DNA of 64,000 bases from Methanobacterium_B sp963825335 (lineage in GTDB: Archaea; Methanobacteriota; Methanobacteria; Methanobacteriales; Methanobacteriaceae): the NCBI GenBank assembly GCA_963825335.1, contig CAWGSP010000001.1:1-64000 (forward strand), in the 5' to 3' direction. Below are positions 10,128-19,324 of this stretch, one piece after another (positions within the stretch are counted from its first letter, which is position 1; the number at the start of each line of letters is the position of its first letter). The notes below the pieces were generated by a model that worked only from the letters and a program-made list of their open reading frames with translations, was not told the DNA's origin and ran no database searches. The translations under genes and the position numbers were made by a program.

Positions 10128-10949
10128 CTAATTTAGTCCAAGAACATCGCCCATATCATTTATACGGCCTTCATCTGCAGTTACAACATATCTGATTGCC
10201 TTTATGACACCGGTTACAAATGACTGTCTGCTTTGGGCTCTGTGAACTATTTCGAGTCTTTCCCCTTCACCAGCAAAAAGTACGGTGTGATCTCCGACAA
10301 TATCTCCTCCACGTACTGCGTGAATGCCTATTTCTTTGGCTGTGCGTTCACCAACCACACCGTGCCTTCCGTATACACCTACTTCATCAAGGTCACGGTT
10401 GAGTTCGGTGGCAATGATTTCTGCAGCCTTAACTGCAGTGCCTGAAGGTGCGTCCTTCTTGTGTTTATGGTGTGCTTCGATGATCTCTACATCGTAATCA
10501 CCGAGTATTGGCGCAAGGTCCTTCAAAACTTTGAAGAAAACATTGACTCCAACAGCCATATTTGGGGCTATAACAGCTTTAACTTTGTTTGTTTTGATAG
10601 ATCCAGTTATTTCTGTCATCTGTTCGTCAGAAAAACCCGTAGTTCCAACAACAAGGTTAACACCAGATTTTGCCGAGGTCTTTATAGTATTTAGAGCCGC
10701 ATTAGCAATTGTGAAATCTACCAGTACATCGGGTTTTGTTGCTTCGAGCACATCTTTAAGATTCTCTGCACCCGAAATTTTAATGCCAACTGCACCCAAT
10801 CCAATTATTTCACCCACATCTTTACCTTCGAGTACTGTGTTAGGAACTTCTATTGCAGCCACAACATCCATATCATCCTGTGCGAGTATTGTTTTTATAA
10901 TTTTTGAACCCATCCTTCCACATGCACCAGTTACTGCTACTTTGATCAT
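10128..10949 (-). CDS. dapB: 4-hydroxy-tetrahydrodipicolinate reductase
   Basis: A 273-residue enzyme of lysine synthesis that reduces hydroxy-tetrahydrodipicolinate to tetrahydrodipicolinate. It shows the NAD(P)-binding GACGRMGSKI at the N-terminus, the VGTTGFSDEQ loop and the family signature EAHHKHKKDAPSGTA, with the catalytic histidine and lysine. The frame is open to 11036, but the extra residues are hydrophobic and unlike the family. GGAGATG precedes the ATG at 10949, which gives the normal length. It lies between dapA and asd on the same strand. Confidence 0.95.
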   Translation of the reverse strand: MIKVAVTGACGRMGSKIIKTILAQDDMDVVAAIEVPNTVLEGKDVGEIIGLGAVGIKISGAENLKDVLEATKPDVLVDFTIANAALNTIKTSAKSGVNLVVGTTGFSDEQMTEITGSIKTNKVKAVIAPNMAVGVNVFFKVLKDLAPILGDYDVEIIEAHHKHKKDAPSGTAVKAAEIIATELNRDLDEVGVYGRHGVVGERTAKEIGIHAVRGGDIVGDHTVLFAGEGERLEIVHRAQSRQSFVTGVIKAIRYVVTADEGRINDMGDVLGLN

Positions 10950-11069
10950 TTTTTTTACATCTCCAGTATTATCGATGAATATCATCCAAAAAAAAATAGA
11001 TAACGAAAAGAAAACTCCTTTTGATTCATATTTCAAATGTTAAAGAACCTAATTTCTTTATCAGGAACT

Positions 11070-11960
11070 TTAAACTAGATCCAGATCCTTTAAGACCTTT
11101 TCAAGCTTTGCAATGTTCTTATCAGACATTGGGGCTAGTGGTAGTCTCACATGTCCGGCTGGTCTTCCCATGAGATTGAGTGAATTTTTGGTTGGCACGG
11201 GGTTTGATTCTATAAAAAGTACTTTCATGAGGTCATAAAGTTCGTAGTGGATTTTACCTGCTTTATTGAAGTCCCCACTGAGTGCTGCGTTGACCAGTTG
11301 ACTCATTCTTGAAGGATCAACATTTGCAACAACACTGATGACACCCTTTCCACCCAACGACATCATCGGTAGCGTAAGGTTGTCATTTCCAGATATAACC
11401 ATGAAATTGCTGACCTGTTGATCCTGAAGTCCTTTAATGGTTGCTGAAACCTTGTCAAGATCGGGGTTTGCCTCTTTAATTGCAACGACCTTATCGAGTT
11501 GGGCTACCTTGACAATTGTTTCCACATCAATGTCTGTGCCTGTTCTTGATGGTACGTTGTACACAATGATCGGGATGTTGGTTGATTCTTCGAGGAGTTT
11601 GTAATGTTGGTAAAGTCCGTGTTGCTGTGGTTTGTTGTAGTAGGGCGTAATAACCAGGGCAGCATCTGCACCCGCATTCTCAGCGTATTGGACGAGTCCG
11701 AGTGCTTCCTTAGACGAGTTACTGCCTGCCCCAGCAACGGCATTCACTCTTCCGTTGACCTCATCCACAAGGATATCGATCATTTTCCTCTGTTCATCGT
11801 GGGTTATGGTGGCAGATTCACCTGTTGTTCCCGCAGCAAGTAACCCATCAACACCCCTATCTATCAGATAGTTAATATTTTCGCGCATCCCTAATTCATC
11901 GACCCCATCTTCTTTGGTGAAGGGGGTCACCATAGCAACTGTTGTACCTTCCAAATTCAT
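11070..11960 (-). CDS. dapA: 4-hydroxy-tetrahydrodipicolinate synthase
   Basis: A 296-residue (beta/alpha)8 enzyme condensing pyruvate with aspartate semialdehyde. The GTTGES phosphate-like loop is near residue 43. The catalytic tyrosine is in IIVYNVPSRTG (near 135), and the Schiff-base lysine is in VVAIKEANPDL (near 163). Its ATG overlaps the lysC stop by 4 nt (an ATGA-type overlap), so the two are translationally coupled. Confidence 0.95.
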   Translation of the reverse strand: MNLEGTTVAMVTPFTKEDGVDELGMRENINYLIDRGVDGLLAAGTTGESATITHDEQRKMIDILVDEVNGRVNAVAGAGSNSSKEALGLVQYAENAGADAALVITPYYNKPQQHGLYQHYKLLEESTNIPIIVYNVPSRTGTDIDVETIVKVAQLDKVVAIKEANPDLDKVSATIKGLQDQQVSNFMVISGNDNLTLPMMSLGGKGVISVVANVDPSRMSQLVNAALSGDFNKAGKIHYELYDLMKVLFIESNPVPTKNSLNLMGRPAGHVRLPLAPMSDKNIAKLEKVLKDLDLV

Positions 11961-13177
11961 TCTAAGACACTCCTTACAAGTTCATAAGCTTTTTTACCAT
12001 CGTTCCATTCAACAAAAATAACTACAGAAGTTTGACTCGAAGAGATCTCGACAATATTTATCTTCTTTTTACGCAAAGGCTCTGTGATCCTTGTAATTAT
12101 TCCAGGAGTATCTATGAAATCTTGGCTTGCCACCGTGATCATTGCGATATCTGTTCCAACTGAAAGTGAACTCAGATCATCGTTTCTCACAACTACATCG
12201 TGGAGTATTTCATGAGCCTTATCAACAAGTGATTTGTCAATGAACAGGGTTACTGAATTCTGGCCCGTTGATATACCGTATATATTAATCTTATTCTTTG
12301 CAAGCGTGTCGGTTAACTCTGAAAGAACGCCTGTTTTGGTTAAAATCTCTTCTCCAACAACTGCTATAACAGATATGGGTTCAACATTTAATGCAGTGGT
12401 CTTAAGCATCTGATCACCTGCAGGTCCTATAATTTCTGTGCCTATTGCAGAGAGATCACCGTGCTCAAACCCTATTATTTTTGCATTTATCAATGGGTCC
12501 TTGTATTTCAGTGCATGGGGATGTAAAACCTTAGCACCGTGTGTTGCAAGGTCTCTCATTTCCTCAACAGAAATTTTATCCAATTTCTTTGCTGATTGTA
12601 ATCTGTTTGGATCCGTTGACATCACACCGCCAACATCTGTTACAATGATAACTTCTTTTGCCTTGAGACAATGTCCCAGCAGAAATGCTGTTATATCACT
12701 TCCACCACGACCTAAAGTCGTTAATGTGCCATTTTCATCCTTTCCAAGGAAACCGCAGAGTACAGGGATTATGCCCTGATCGAGTATCTTAATCAGTTCC
12801 AATGATTTCTCCTCTGTTGCTTCGAAGTTGACCTTGGCATCTAAATAGTTACTATCGGTAATAATGGGCCAAGTTTCCATATAAGGGTCAAAATATTCTG
12901 ATTTAACCCCCAGAGATTCTATAGTTGAACAGAATACTCTTACACTGGTGATTTCACCCATTGAGACAATGTCTGCAAGCTGTTTCTGTGTTATGGATTC
13001 ACCGACTGCATCGTCGATGGTCTTGAGGAGTTCATCGGTAGTCTTGTTCATTGCAGAAACAACAACAACAACCTTCTTTCCTTTCATATATTCCTTTACA
13101 ACTGATTCCGCTGCTTTCCTTATCTTTACTCCATCACCAATGGATGTTCCACCGAATTTGGCCACTAATATTTCCAT
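11957..13177 (-). CDS. lysC: Aspartate kinase with regulatory ACT domains
   Basis: A 406-residue enzyme that phosphorylates aspartate and commits carbon to the aspartate family. The kinase domain starts with VAKFGGTSIGDG and contains VVVVSAMNKTTDELL and the TLGRGGSDITAFLLG nucleotide loop. Two ACT repeats follow (about residues 265-335 and 345-406: VEPISVIAVVGEE..., IAMITVASQDF...), which usually confer feedback inhibition by an end-product amino acid. A GGGTGA ribosome binding site precedes the ATG. It heads lysC-dapA-dapB-asd and has its own promoter-like region, with an inverted repeat at 13213-13231. Confidence 0.95.
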   Translation of the reverse strand: MEILVAKFGGTSIGDGVKIRKAAESVVKEYMKGKKVVVVVSAMNKTTDELLKTIDDAVGESITQKQLADIVSMGEITSVRVFCSTIESLGVKSEYFDPYMETWPIITDSNYLDAKVNFEATEEKSLELIKILDQGIIPVLCGFLGKDENGTLTTLGRGGSDITAFLLGHCLKAKEVIIVTDVGGVMSTDPNRLQSAKKLDKISVEEMRDLATHGAKVLHPHALKYKDPLINAKIIGFEHGDLSAIGTEIIGPAGDQMLKTTALNVEPISVIAVVGEEILTKTGVLSELTDTLAKNKINIYGISTGQNSVTLFIDKSLVDKAHEILHDVVVRNDDLSSLSVGTDIAMITVASQDFIDTPGIITRITEPLRKKKINIVEISSSQTSVVIFVEWNDGKKAYELVRSVLE

Positions 13178-13212
13178 TAATATTCACCCTTTAATTATAG
13201 CCCATAAAGGCT

Positions 13213-13231
13213 GTTTAAAAATTATTTAAAC
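13213..13231. promoter_or_regulatory. Inverted repeat in the lysC promoter
   Basis: GTTTAAA and TTTAAAC, perfect 7-bp complements, are separated by 5 bp. They overlap the best TATA candidate about 40-55 bp upstream of lysC. The element may be a regulator site masking the TATA box. A second small inverted repeat, AGCC...GGCT, lies nearer the gene. Confidence 0.4.
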
Positions 13232-13258
13232 TTTATGTTATTCCGGACTTAGTCAGAA

Positions 13259-13444
13259 TTATCCATTCCTGACTAGTCTGGTTACGTATCCAGCAATTTT
13301 GTTTCTCAAATGTTTTGTACTGACGGTGGTGAACTTTTCAACCAATATTTTATTTTCGTCAAAGTCCGTTGTGAATGTACCCTCGTAAGTTTCTATAAGT
13401 TCCTTGGATGTTCTTTTAACAAATGATGTTCGTATGTTTCCCAT
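13259..13444 (-). CDS. rps17e: 30S ribosomal protein S17e
   Basis: A 61-residue archaeal/eukaryotic-type small-subunit protein, recognised by MGNIRTSFVKR at the N-terminus and the diagnostic VSTKHLRNKIAGYVTRLVR at the C-terminus. Length is typical of archaea. Its Shine-Dalgarno AGGAGG is formed by the two arginine codons and stop of the chorismate mutase gene just upstream, so translation of the pair is probably linked. Sitting inside an aromatic/lysine block is a conserved Methanobacteriales arrangement. Confidence 0.95.
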   Translation of the reverse strand: MGNIRTSFVKRTSKELIETYEGTFTTDFDENKILVEKFTTVSTKHLRNKIAGYVTRLVRNG

Positions 13445-13448
13445 AATT

Positions 13449-13742
13449 TTACCTCCTTAAAATTTTATTTTGTTCTGCTTTACTCATTTCAGTTAATATT
13501 TTTATTATGCGGGTAAGACTAACCTCATCAATTTTCTTTTCCCTAGCTATTTCTTTAATTTTACTATGGATAAATTGTTCGCGTTTTTTGTCTTCTATTT
13601 CTATGCCCAAAGCTATCTTGGCATTGACAATATCTCGTGCGAGCATTGTTCTTTTTTCTATTAATTCGATCAACATCTCATCCATTTCATCAATTTTAGT
13701 TCTTGAATCCTGTAATAGTCTTGAAGCTGTTTCCCTATCCAC
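13449..13742 (-). CDS. aroQ: Chorismate mutase, AroQ class
   Basis: A 97-residue all-helical enzyme that rearranges chorismate to prephenate for phenylalanine and tyrosine. The first helix carries the AroQ signature: R14 region, IDEMDEMLIELIEKRTMLARDIVNAK, with the conserved R and K side chains that bind the substrate. The later KKREQFIHSKIKEIARE helix supplies further ligands. Its ATG overlaps the end of the shikimate kinase gene by 8 nt, which fits a shared shikimate-pathway operon. Confidence 0.92.
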   Translation of the reverse strand: MDRETASRLLQDSRTKIDEMDEMLIELIEKRTMLARDIVNAKIALGIEIEDKKREQFIHSKIKEIAREKKIDEVSLTRIIKILTEMSKAEQNKILRR

Positions 13743-14637
13743 TGCTAATCACCCTTGTACCGTCATTATCTACATTTGTTAGTATGATCTCTCCAGATCG
13801 GGAGCTCCATGCTTCCATAACATTCTCGACGTATTCATCTGACACCAATGCAACAAATGACGGTCCTGTACCTGAAAGTCCAGCAGCACTCGCACCAGCA
13901 TCAAGCGCATCAAGCGCAATATTCGGATTAAATCCTAGAGATGCACAGTACAAAACTCCATTTAGAGTCAAAGCCTTACTTGTATTTCCTTTTAAAGCTT
14001 CATTAAAGGCAAGTTTAACTTGTGGAGCAAGTAATTTCATCCGCCCCACATCGGCTTGTGCAGTGGGTGACATTCTATTAGGCATATACACTATTATATT
14101 TTGGTTTTCTAACCTTTCCATTTTCAGGATCTTTCTCTCAAAATTATTGGTTAAAGTCAGTCCACCAAAAAATGATGCGCTAGCATCATCAAATGCTCCA
14201 GTTACAGAAACACCAGCATCTAATGAAGCATCAACACCCATGTTTAACAAGTCTGTGTCCTTCAATCCAATATCTCCAGGATTAACATCATATTCTGAAA
14301 TTAATGCTTCTGCTGTTGCCATTACAACAGCATTTGACGTTGCACTGCTGCTTGAAAGGCCTGATGCAACAGGAAGTGTCGAACTGGTTTTAACTTTCAA
14401 ACCCACATCATCGATAGGATGGCTTGCTCTGAATCTGTCAATTACTTTACCGGCACATATCTCCATCAACTCAGTATCAACATCCCGGTCAGCACTGCAA
14501 CTTATTCTATTGGACTTAAAACTATTTAATTCCACTTCTGCAGTTACATAAAGTTGTAACCCAAATGCAGAACCATACCCCGTAGCTATTGCATTTATAA
14601 CTGTGCCTGAACCTGGAGATTGTACTTTAACTTTCAA
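13735..14637 (-). CDS. aroK: Shikimate kinase, archaeal GHMP type
   Basis: A 300-residue GHMP-family kinase that phosphorylates shikimate in the archaeal aromatic pathway and is unrelated to bacterial AroK. The GHMP phosphate loop reads LPVASGLSSSSATSNAVV (about residues 88-105), and the C-terminal GHMP motif is AGASAAGLSGTGPSFVAL (near 260). The start is a TTG at 14637 behind GGGTGATATT, since no ATG is better placed. It is the first gene of aroK-aroQ-rps17e. Confidence 0.93.
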   Translation of the reverse strand: MKVKVQSPGSGTVINAIATGYGSAFGLQLYVTAEVELNSFKSNRISCSADRDVDTELMEICAGKVIDRFRASHPIDDVGLKVKTSSTLPVASGLSSSSATSNAVVMATAEALISEYDVNPGDIGLKDTDLLNMGVDASLDAGVSVTGAFDDASASFFGGLTLTNNFERKILKMERLENQNIIVYMPNRMSPTAQADVGRMKLLAPQVKLAFNEALKGNTSKALTLNGVLYCASLGFNPNIALDALDAGASAAGLSGTGPSFVALVSDEYVENVMEAWSSRSGEIILTNVDNDGTRVISSG

Positions 14638-15050
14638 AATATCACCCTTAACAATAAAATAATTTTAGTGTTAATTAAATTTTTTTGATCAGTAATATAA
14701 AAGATAGAAGCAAGCGATCATCCCATCTAATAAGTTTCTAATAAACTGATAAATAGTTTATACAATGATGAAGATGAACCGCATATAAAATAGTTTCTCA
14801 TATATTATATCATTTAAAAATTTATGATGCAAATACAATATAAATAAGTCCATTTTTTCCAACCAAAAACTCGATGAATATTGGTTCATAATTTTCAACA
14901 AGCTTTTAGAGAATGTTCAACACCCCCAACATTGTGAAGGTTCGATCGATTAAGCCCAGTAAATGTGATCTGGTATTGTAGATCAATCTATTTCGTGAAA
15001 TAATCACTGGCAACAAAAAATTCTTTTTATCCAAAAACAATATTGGGTAT
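14638..15050. other. Divergent intergenic region between aroK and the MFS gene
   Basis: No gene is visible. It must hold divergent promoters. A small inverted repeat (TGATCT...AGATCA, 14966-14985) lies about 70 bp before the MFS start. The remaining sequence is AT-rich with no clear structure. Confidence 0.6.
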
Positions 15051-16427
15051 ATGAAATTAAATGGTGATAACAAAATACTGCTACTACTCTTTGTGGGAGT
15101 ATTCATGGGATCCCTAGACATTGGTATAGTAGGACCGGCATTCCCTGCAATTCAACAATACTTTGGGGTTGATGAAAGAATACTTTCATGGGTATTCACC
15201 ATTTATATCCTATTTTTCATGATAGGAACACCATTAATGGCTAAATTATCAGACATCTACGGACGTAAAGCTGTTTATATATTAGACATACTACTCTTTG
15301 GTGTGGGTTCAGTCATAACCATAACCTCATTTTCATTTGAGATGTTGCTAATAGGAAGAGCTGTACAGGGTTTAGGCGCCGGGGGAATATTTCCAGTTGC
15401 CAATGCATTTATCGGGGACATTTTTCCACAAGACAAAAGGGGAAGTGCATTAGGTCTTCTAAGTTCTGTGTGGGGATTATCAGGGGTATTGGGTCCAATT
15501 TTAGGGGGTCTAATTCTTGGTTATGGTTGGCAATGGCTATTCATTATCAACATCCCCATAGCTGTGTCTGTTATGATTGGAAGCTTGTTTGTCCTCCCAA
15601 AAACTGAAAAAGATAACACCATACTGTTTGATTGGCATGGTGTTGTTGTTTTGAGCATTTTAGTAGCGTCGCTTGCCTATGGAATAAACCAAATAGACAC
15701 CAATAATTTTACAGCCAGCATATTATCCATTTATGTCTGGCCATTTCTCATATTAAGCATTGTTTTACTGCCAGTTTTGTGGAGGGTAGAAAAGTCATCA
15801 CCCGACCCCCTGATACAAGTCGATCTCTTCGCGAGTAAGGAGATCAAACTCGTCACAATAATAATGGTTGGAACCGGCCTAATCCAATCTTCAACCGTAT
15901 TTATACCTGCCTTTGCATTCATGGCCCTCTCACTCAGCATAACCAATGCCAGTTTCATGTTGATACCCATAGTTCTGACCATGGCAGTGGGAGCTCCCAT
16001 CATTGGAAACCTACTCGATAAATTTGGATCAAGAAATATAATGTTTATCGGAACCTTTACCATGATAATAGGACTTTTTATCGTCTCAATATTCCCCAAA
16101 TCTCTCTATCTATTCATATTTGCCGGTGTTCTCATAGGGGTGGGTTTAAGCACAACCATAGGATCACCTCCACGTTATATCATGCTGCTTGAAAGTCCAC
16201 CCAAAGAAAGGGCTTCAGGACAGGCACTGTTGAATATCATCACCAGCGCAGGGCAACTCATGGGCGGGGCCCTGATTGGTGCGGTCATAGGATCATACGC
16301 GGGTAAATTGATCGGTTACCAATCAGCATATATGTTAATAGGTTTCGTGGCCATTGTCATGACAATCCTGACCATCGGACTTAAAAATAAGAGTGAACAG
16401 ATCAAAACCATGAAATCTGATCAATGA
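15051..16427 (+). CDS. MFS drug/multidrug efflux transporter, 14-helix type
   Basis: A 458-residue integral membrane protein of the DHA2 (EmrB/QacA-like) type with about 14 hydrophobic segments. Motif A between helices 2 and 3 reads GTPLMAKLSDIYGRKAVYI. Motif C-like GLSGVLGPILGGLILG is present in helix 5, which marks antiporters. It probably exports a toxic compound in exchange for protons. The substrate is unknown. It is monocistronic, and its stop is followed by the convergent PAP2 gene. Confidence 0.9.
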   Translation: MKLNGDNKILLLLFVGVFMGSLDIGIVGPAFPAIQQYFGVDERILSWVFTIYILFFMIGTPLMAKLSDIYGRKAVYILDILLFGVGSVITITSFSFEMLLIGRAVQGLGAGGIFPVANAFIGDIFPQDKRGSALGLLSSVWGLSGVLGPILGGLILGYGWQWLFIINIPIAVSVMIGSLFVLPKTEKDNTILFDWHGVVVLSILVASLAYGINQIDTNNFTASILSIYVWPFLILSIVLLPVLWRVEKSSPDPLIQVDLFASKEIKLVTIIMVGTGLIQSSTVFIPAFAFMALSLSITNASFMLIPIVLTMAVGAPIIGNLLDKFGSRNIMFIGTFTMIIGLFIVSIFPKSLYLFIFAGVLIGVGLSTTIGSPPRYIMLLESPPKERASGQALLNIITSAGQLMGGALIGAVIGSYAGKLIGYQSAYMLIGFVAIVMTILTIGLKNKSEQIKTMKSDQ

Positions 16428-16458
16428 TTCCGATAACAGATTCATATCCGATACAACC

Positions 16459-16479
16459 AAAAAAAAAAAAAAAAAAAAA
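16459..16479 (-). terminator. 21-nt A/T homopolymer, oligo-T terminator for the PAP2 gene
   Basis: Twenty-one consecutive A on the plus strand read as T21 downstream of the minus-strand PAP2 gene. Archaeal RNA polymerase terminates at oligo-T without needing a hairpin. The run lies in the 80-nt gap between two convergent genes. The exact length may be affected by sequencing. Confidence 0.6.
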
Positions 16480-16507
16480 CGGAAAATATTATATAGAGGT
16501 TTTTCGC

Positions 16508-17131
16508 TTATTTCCTTATTTTAGGTATTGGTAACCTATCCCATAGAGGTAAACCAGCTATTTTGTCTACAAAACTATTGTCACCCAATTTTAAAGCGAT
16601 TGCTGCAGACAGTATACCCACTATTGCACCGAATACTACGTCTAGTGGATAATGCACGCCAATATATATTCTTGAGAAACCTATGAGTATTGAAAATGCT
16701 ATCAACGGATACAACCAACTATAATCCCTTCCCCTAAGGTTGAATTTATATTTTAAACCTATAACAACAGCAACTGCAAATGATGAAGCCGTATGTCCCG
16801 AGGGGAATGAGTATATCTCACTTTCTGAAACAAGTTGATGAACATTTGACAATGCTAAAAATGGCCTTGGTTCGGCAACTAAATATTTCAATTCATAAAC
16901 AACAATATTGGCCAAAATCAATGCTAATAAACCTATAATAGATACTTTCTTACCTTTCTCACCACCAAATATGAATAATAATACACATATTATCCCCCAA
17001 GCAAGAAAACTTCCAAAATTAGTTATTAAAGGCATAACAAAATTGAAAAACGAATTTTCCATACCTAGATTGATAAAATAAAATAACATCACATTCTGAT
17101 TTAATATTTCTGAAATTAAAACACTGCTCAT
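16508..17131 (-). CDS. PAP2-family membrane phosphatase
   Basis: A 207-residue membrane phosphatase with about six helices and the three PAP2 motifs in order: K-x6-RP (KYLVAEPRPFL), PSGH (YSFPSGHTASSFAVAVV) and SR-x5-H-x3-D (SRIYIGVHYPLDVVFG). Family members dephosphorylate lipid pyrophosphates or phosphatidic acids, here possibly a polyprenyl carrier used for pseudomurein or glycan export. The frame is open to 17203, but AGGGGTCAGG before the ATG at 17131 marks the start. Confidence 0.88.
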   Translation of the reverse strand: MSSVLISEILNQNVMLFYFINLGMENSFFNFVMPLITNFGSFLAWGIICVLLFIFGGEKGKKVSIIGLLALILANIVVYELKYLVAEPRPFLALSNVHQLVSESEIYSFPSGHTASSFAVAVVIGLKYKFNLRGRDYSWLYPLIAFSILIGFSRIYIGVHYPLDVVFGAIVGILSAAIALKLGDNSFVDKIAGLPLWDRLPIPKIRK

Positions 17132-17875
17132 AAACCTGACCCCTAACTTTTTTAGATAATTAATAAAATTGAAATAATTTCGGTTACAAATTATTATGAC
17201 CATATGATCATTTGAAATCTCAAACTAAAATTTGATCTAACATTAATTAATGGATTACCTGTCCAATAATACATAAATATCGAAGATATTTGCGGTACAA
17301 ATTCAAATATCGACCATCAAGATGTAGTTAACCAGCGAATTATTCGATTAAATTTTGAAGCCTGAATTGTGGCTGAGTTTTTTTATATCCAATTAATTAA
17401 TTTAACTGCAAGTAATAATTTATTGCATACTTAATACTAATAATTGGCCAAATTTAAATAATATACTTTGTCCCAAATTCATTCCCTATCATACAATTGA
17501 ATAGTTCTAATCTGATTACTAATTATGCTAGAAAATATATTGATTGGAACGTAGAATTTTGCCACTGATGATTGCCGAGGTACACATCCAAATATAAATG
17601 TATCCAAAAAAGTTGTACATCCTTGTGCAATATTAATTCAAGAATCAAATTTTTTTTATACCATGATAACAAAAACAAGATTAACATAGTTCTAATAATA
17701 ATAATTGATTCAAATTTAGAGAAAAAACCGCAAAGTATTTACTGAAAAATCATTTAATAATAAAAATCATATCTGTTTAGAAAATATACTGATTTATCAA
17801 CAATTTAAACAATTTATACTATCCCTGATCTGATTTACTTAAGTAAGGGATTTTATTTGAAAGCGTGATCCAAAT
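17132..17875. other. Long AT-rich intergenic region
   Basis: About 740 bp between the PAP2 gene and a small HTH gene. I find no convincing ORF, RNA or repeat here, only AT-rich DNA with scattered TATA-like runs. The right end carries the promoter of the HTH gene. Confidence 0.6.
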
Positions 17876-18169
17876 ATGAAAAAATTGCTCTGGTGGTTAA
17901 TCGCAGGTAAAAGGGGAGGAATTAATAGGGCCAGAATAATTAAAAAACTAGTTAATAGGCCGTATAATGCCCATCAACTTTCAGAAGAACTTAACTTAGA
18001 TTATAAAACCGTACGCCACCATATTAAGATTTTAGAAAAGAATAAGATAATTAAACCTAGTGGAGACAAATATGGCAAATTATATTTTCTCTCTGCAGAA
18101 ATGGAAAATAATTACGATGAGTTTCAAGAAATTTGGGACCAAATGGGCATAAATGAAGAAGAGGGATAA
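17876..18169 (+). CDS. Winged-helix (ArsR-like) transcriptional regulator
   Basis: A 97-residue DNA-binding protein. The core is a winged helix with helix-turn-helix YNAHQLSEELNLDYKTVRHHIKILEKNKIIKP (residues 34-67) and a wing GDKYGKLYFLSAEM. The N-terminus (MKKLLWWLIAGKRGGINRARIIKKL) is basic and tryptophan-containing, typical of small methanogen regulators of this type. The next gene, a membrane protein, starts 37 nt downstream and is probably co-transcribed, so the regulator may sense or control an envelope function. Confidence 0.85.
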   Translation: MKKLLWWLIAGKRGGINRARIIKKLVNRPYNAHQLSEELNLDYKTVRHHIKILEKNKIIKPSGDKYGKLYFLSAEMENNYDEFQEIWDQMGINEEEG

Positions 18170-18206
18170 ATATTAGCCATCATAATTTTTTTAGGGGTGA
18201 AATTGT

Positions 18207-18533
18207 ATGTCAATTGTACTGGGATTAATAAATTTGACTCAATACTTAGCTATAGCTATAGGTCTTGCTAATATAGGTTTACTGTTAGGATTAATTTACA
18301 CATACTGGACTAGTTACAAACAATTGAAATCGGAATTTACAACTGGCCTGCTACTCTTTTCACTCATGCTACTGATACAGAACATCCTTGCCACTGTAAT
18401 ATTAGTCATGCTGTTAATTTCAGGGGCCGTTGCTAGCAGTGCTGAAGGTGTAAAACATCTGTTAGAACTTTCTGCAATCACATTTATTCAATTTATTGCT
18501 TTGCTCATCCTGTTCAGGATAACCTGGTGGTAA
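18207..18533 (+). CDS. Small membrane protein linked to the winged-helix regulator
   Basis: A 108-residue protein with three hydrophobic helices (about residues 6-34, 47-72 and 84-106), no charged catalytic motif and a terminal ITWW. AGGGGTGA precedes the ATG. Pairs of a small winged-helix regulator and a membrane protein of this size recur in methanogens. The function is unknown, and a regulator-anchoring or signal-sensing role is only an inference from the pairing. Confidence 0.8.
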   Translation: MSIVLGLINLTQYLAIAIGLANIGLLLGLIYTYWTSYKQLKSEFTTGLLLFSLMLLIQNILATVILVMLLISGAVASSAEGVKHLLELSAITFIQFIALLILFRITWW

Positions 18534-18733
18534 TTCACCAGGACCCCCCACTATTTTTATTTAATAAAGCATATTTATTTTATATTATACCACCTAATTG
18601 GGTACTAATTAGGGTCTAATTCTGGAATAAACACTTAAATATGATGCCATATATTTACGATCCAATCTAATAATATATTAAATTTTTTACTCGTTGGATT
18701 AAATTTATCAAATATTCTAAGGCTGATATTAAT

Positions 18734-19324
18734 ATGATTGAACAGTTAAACACCGCACTATTCCTATTTATTAACCAATTTGCAGGTAAAAATCTTTTAA
18801 TAGATGATCTGGCCATAATAGCCGCTAAATATATGCCGTTAATAATTATCATCGGACTTGGATATCTGTGGATTAAAAATCAAAATAAGAGACGTGACAT
18901 TGTCCTGTATGCAGTTTACGCGGCCATCATAGGACTCACCTTAAACTATATCATAGGAATATTCTATTTCCATCCCAGACCATTCACAATCCCTATTGGC
19001 ACTCTACTGTTCCCATACACTAGTGACTCATCATTCCCATCTGACCATGCCACATTGATGTTCTCAGTTTCATGGATATTGATCTACTTCAAAGAAACAA
19101 GAAGTTTTGGATATTTATTTTTAATATTAGGATTCATCGGAGGATTTGCAAGGGTTTTCAGTGGGATACATTTTCCTCTGGATATCGCGGGATCGTTTGT
19201 AGTTGCGATCATAAGCGCGTTCATCATAATACAATTAAAGGATAAATTAATCCCATTTAATATGTTATTCAAAGAAATTTACAATAAACTAACACGAACA
19301 TCCAAAAATAGAGTAGTTGATTGA
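18734..19324 (+). CDS. Undecaprenyl-diphosphatase-like PAP2 protein
   Basis: A 196-residue membrane protein with about six helices and BcrC-type PAP2 motifs: FHPRPFTIP, SSFPSDHATLMFSVSW (the aspartate variant PSDH) and ARVFSGIHFPLDIAGS. BcrC relatives recycle the polyprenyl pyrophosphate carrier on the outer face of the membrane. The role here would be the lipid carrier for cell-wall or glycan assembly. It is the second PAP2 enzyme within 3 kb, and of a different subgroup from the one at 16508. Confidence 0.87.
   Translation: MIEQLNTALFLFINQFAGKNLLIDDLAIIAAKYMPLIIIIGLGYLWIKNQNKRRDIVLYAVYAAIIGLTLNYIIGIFYFHPRPFTIPIGTLLFPYTSDSSFPSDHATLMFSVSWILIYFKETRSFGYLFLILGFIGGFARVFSGIHFPLDIAGSFVVAIISAFIIIQLKDKLIPFNMLFKEIYNKLTRTSKNRVVD

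Noticed and set aside
10531..11043. A 170-codon plus-strand frame opposite dapB
   Set aside because: Antisense shadow of dapB with no start signal.
13703..14551. A 282-codon plus-strand frame opposite shikimate kinase
   Set aside because: Antisense shadow of a gene with clear GHMP motifs; it has no ribosome binding site.
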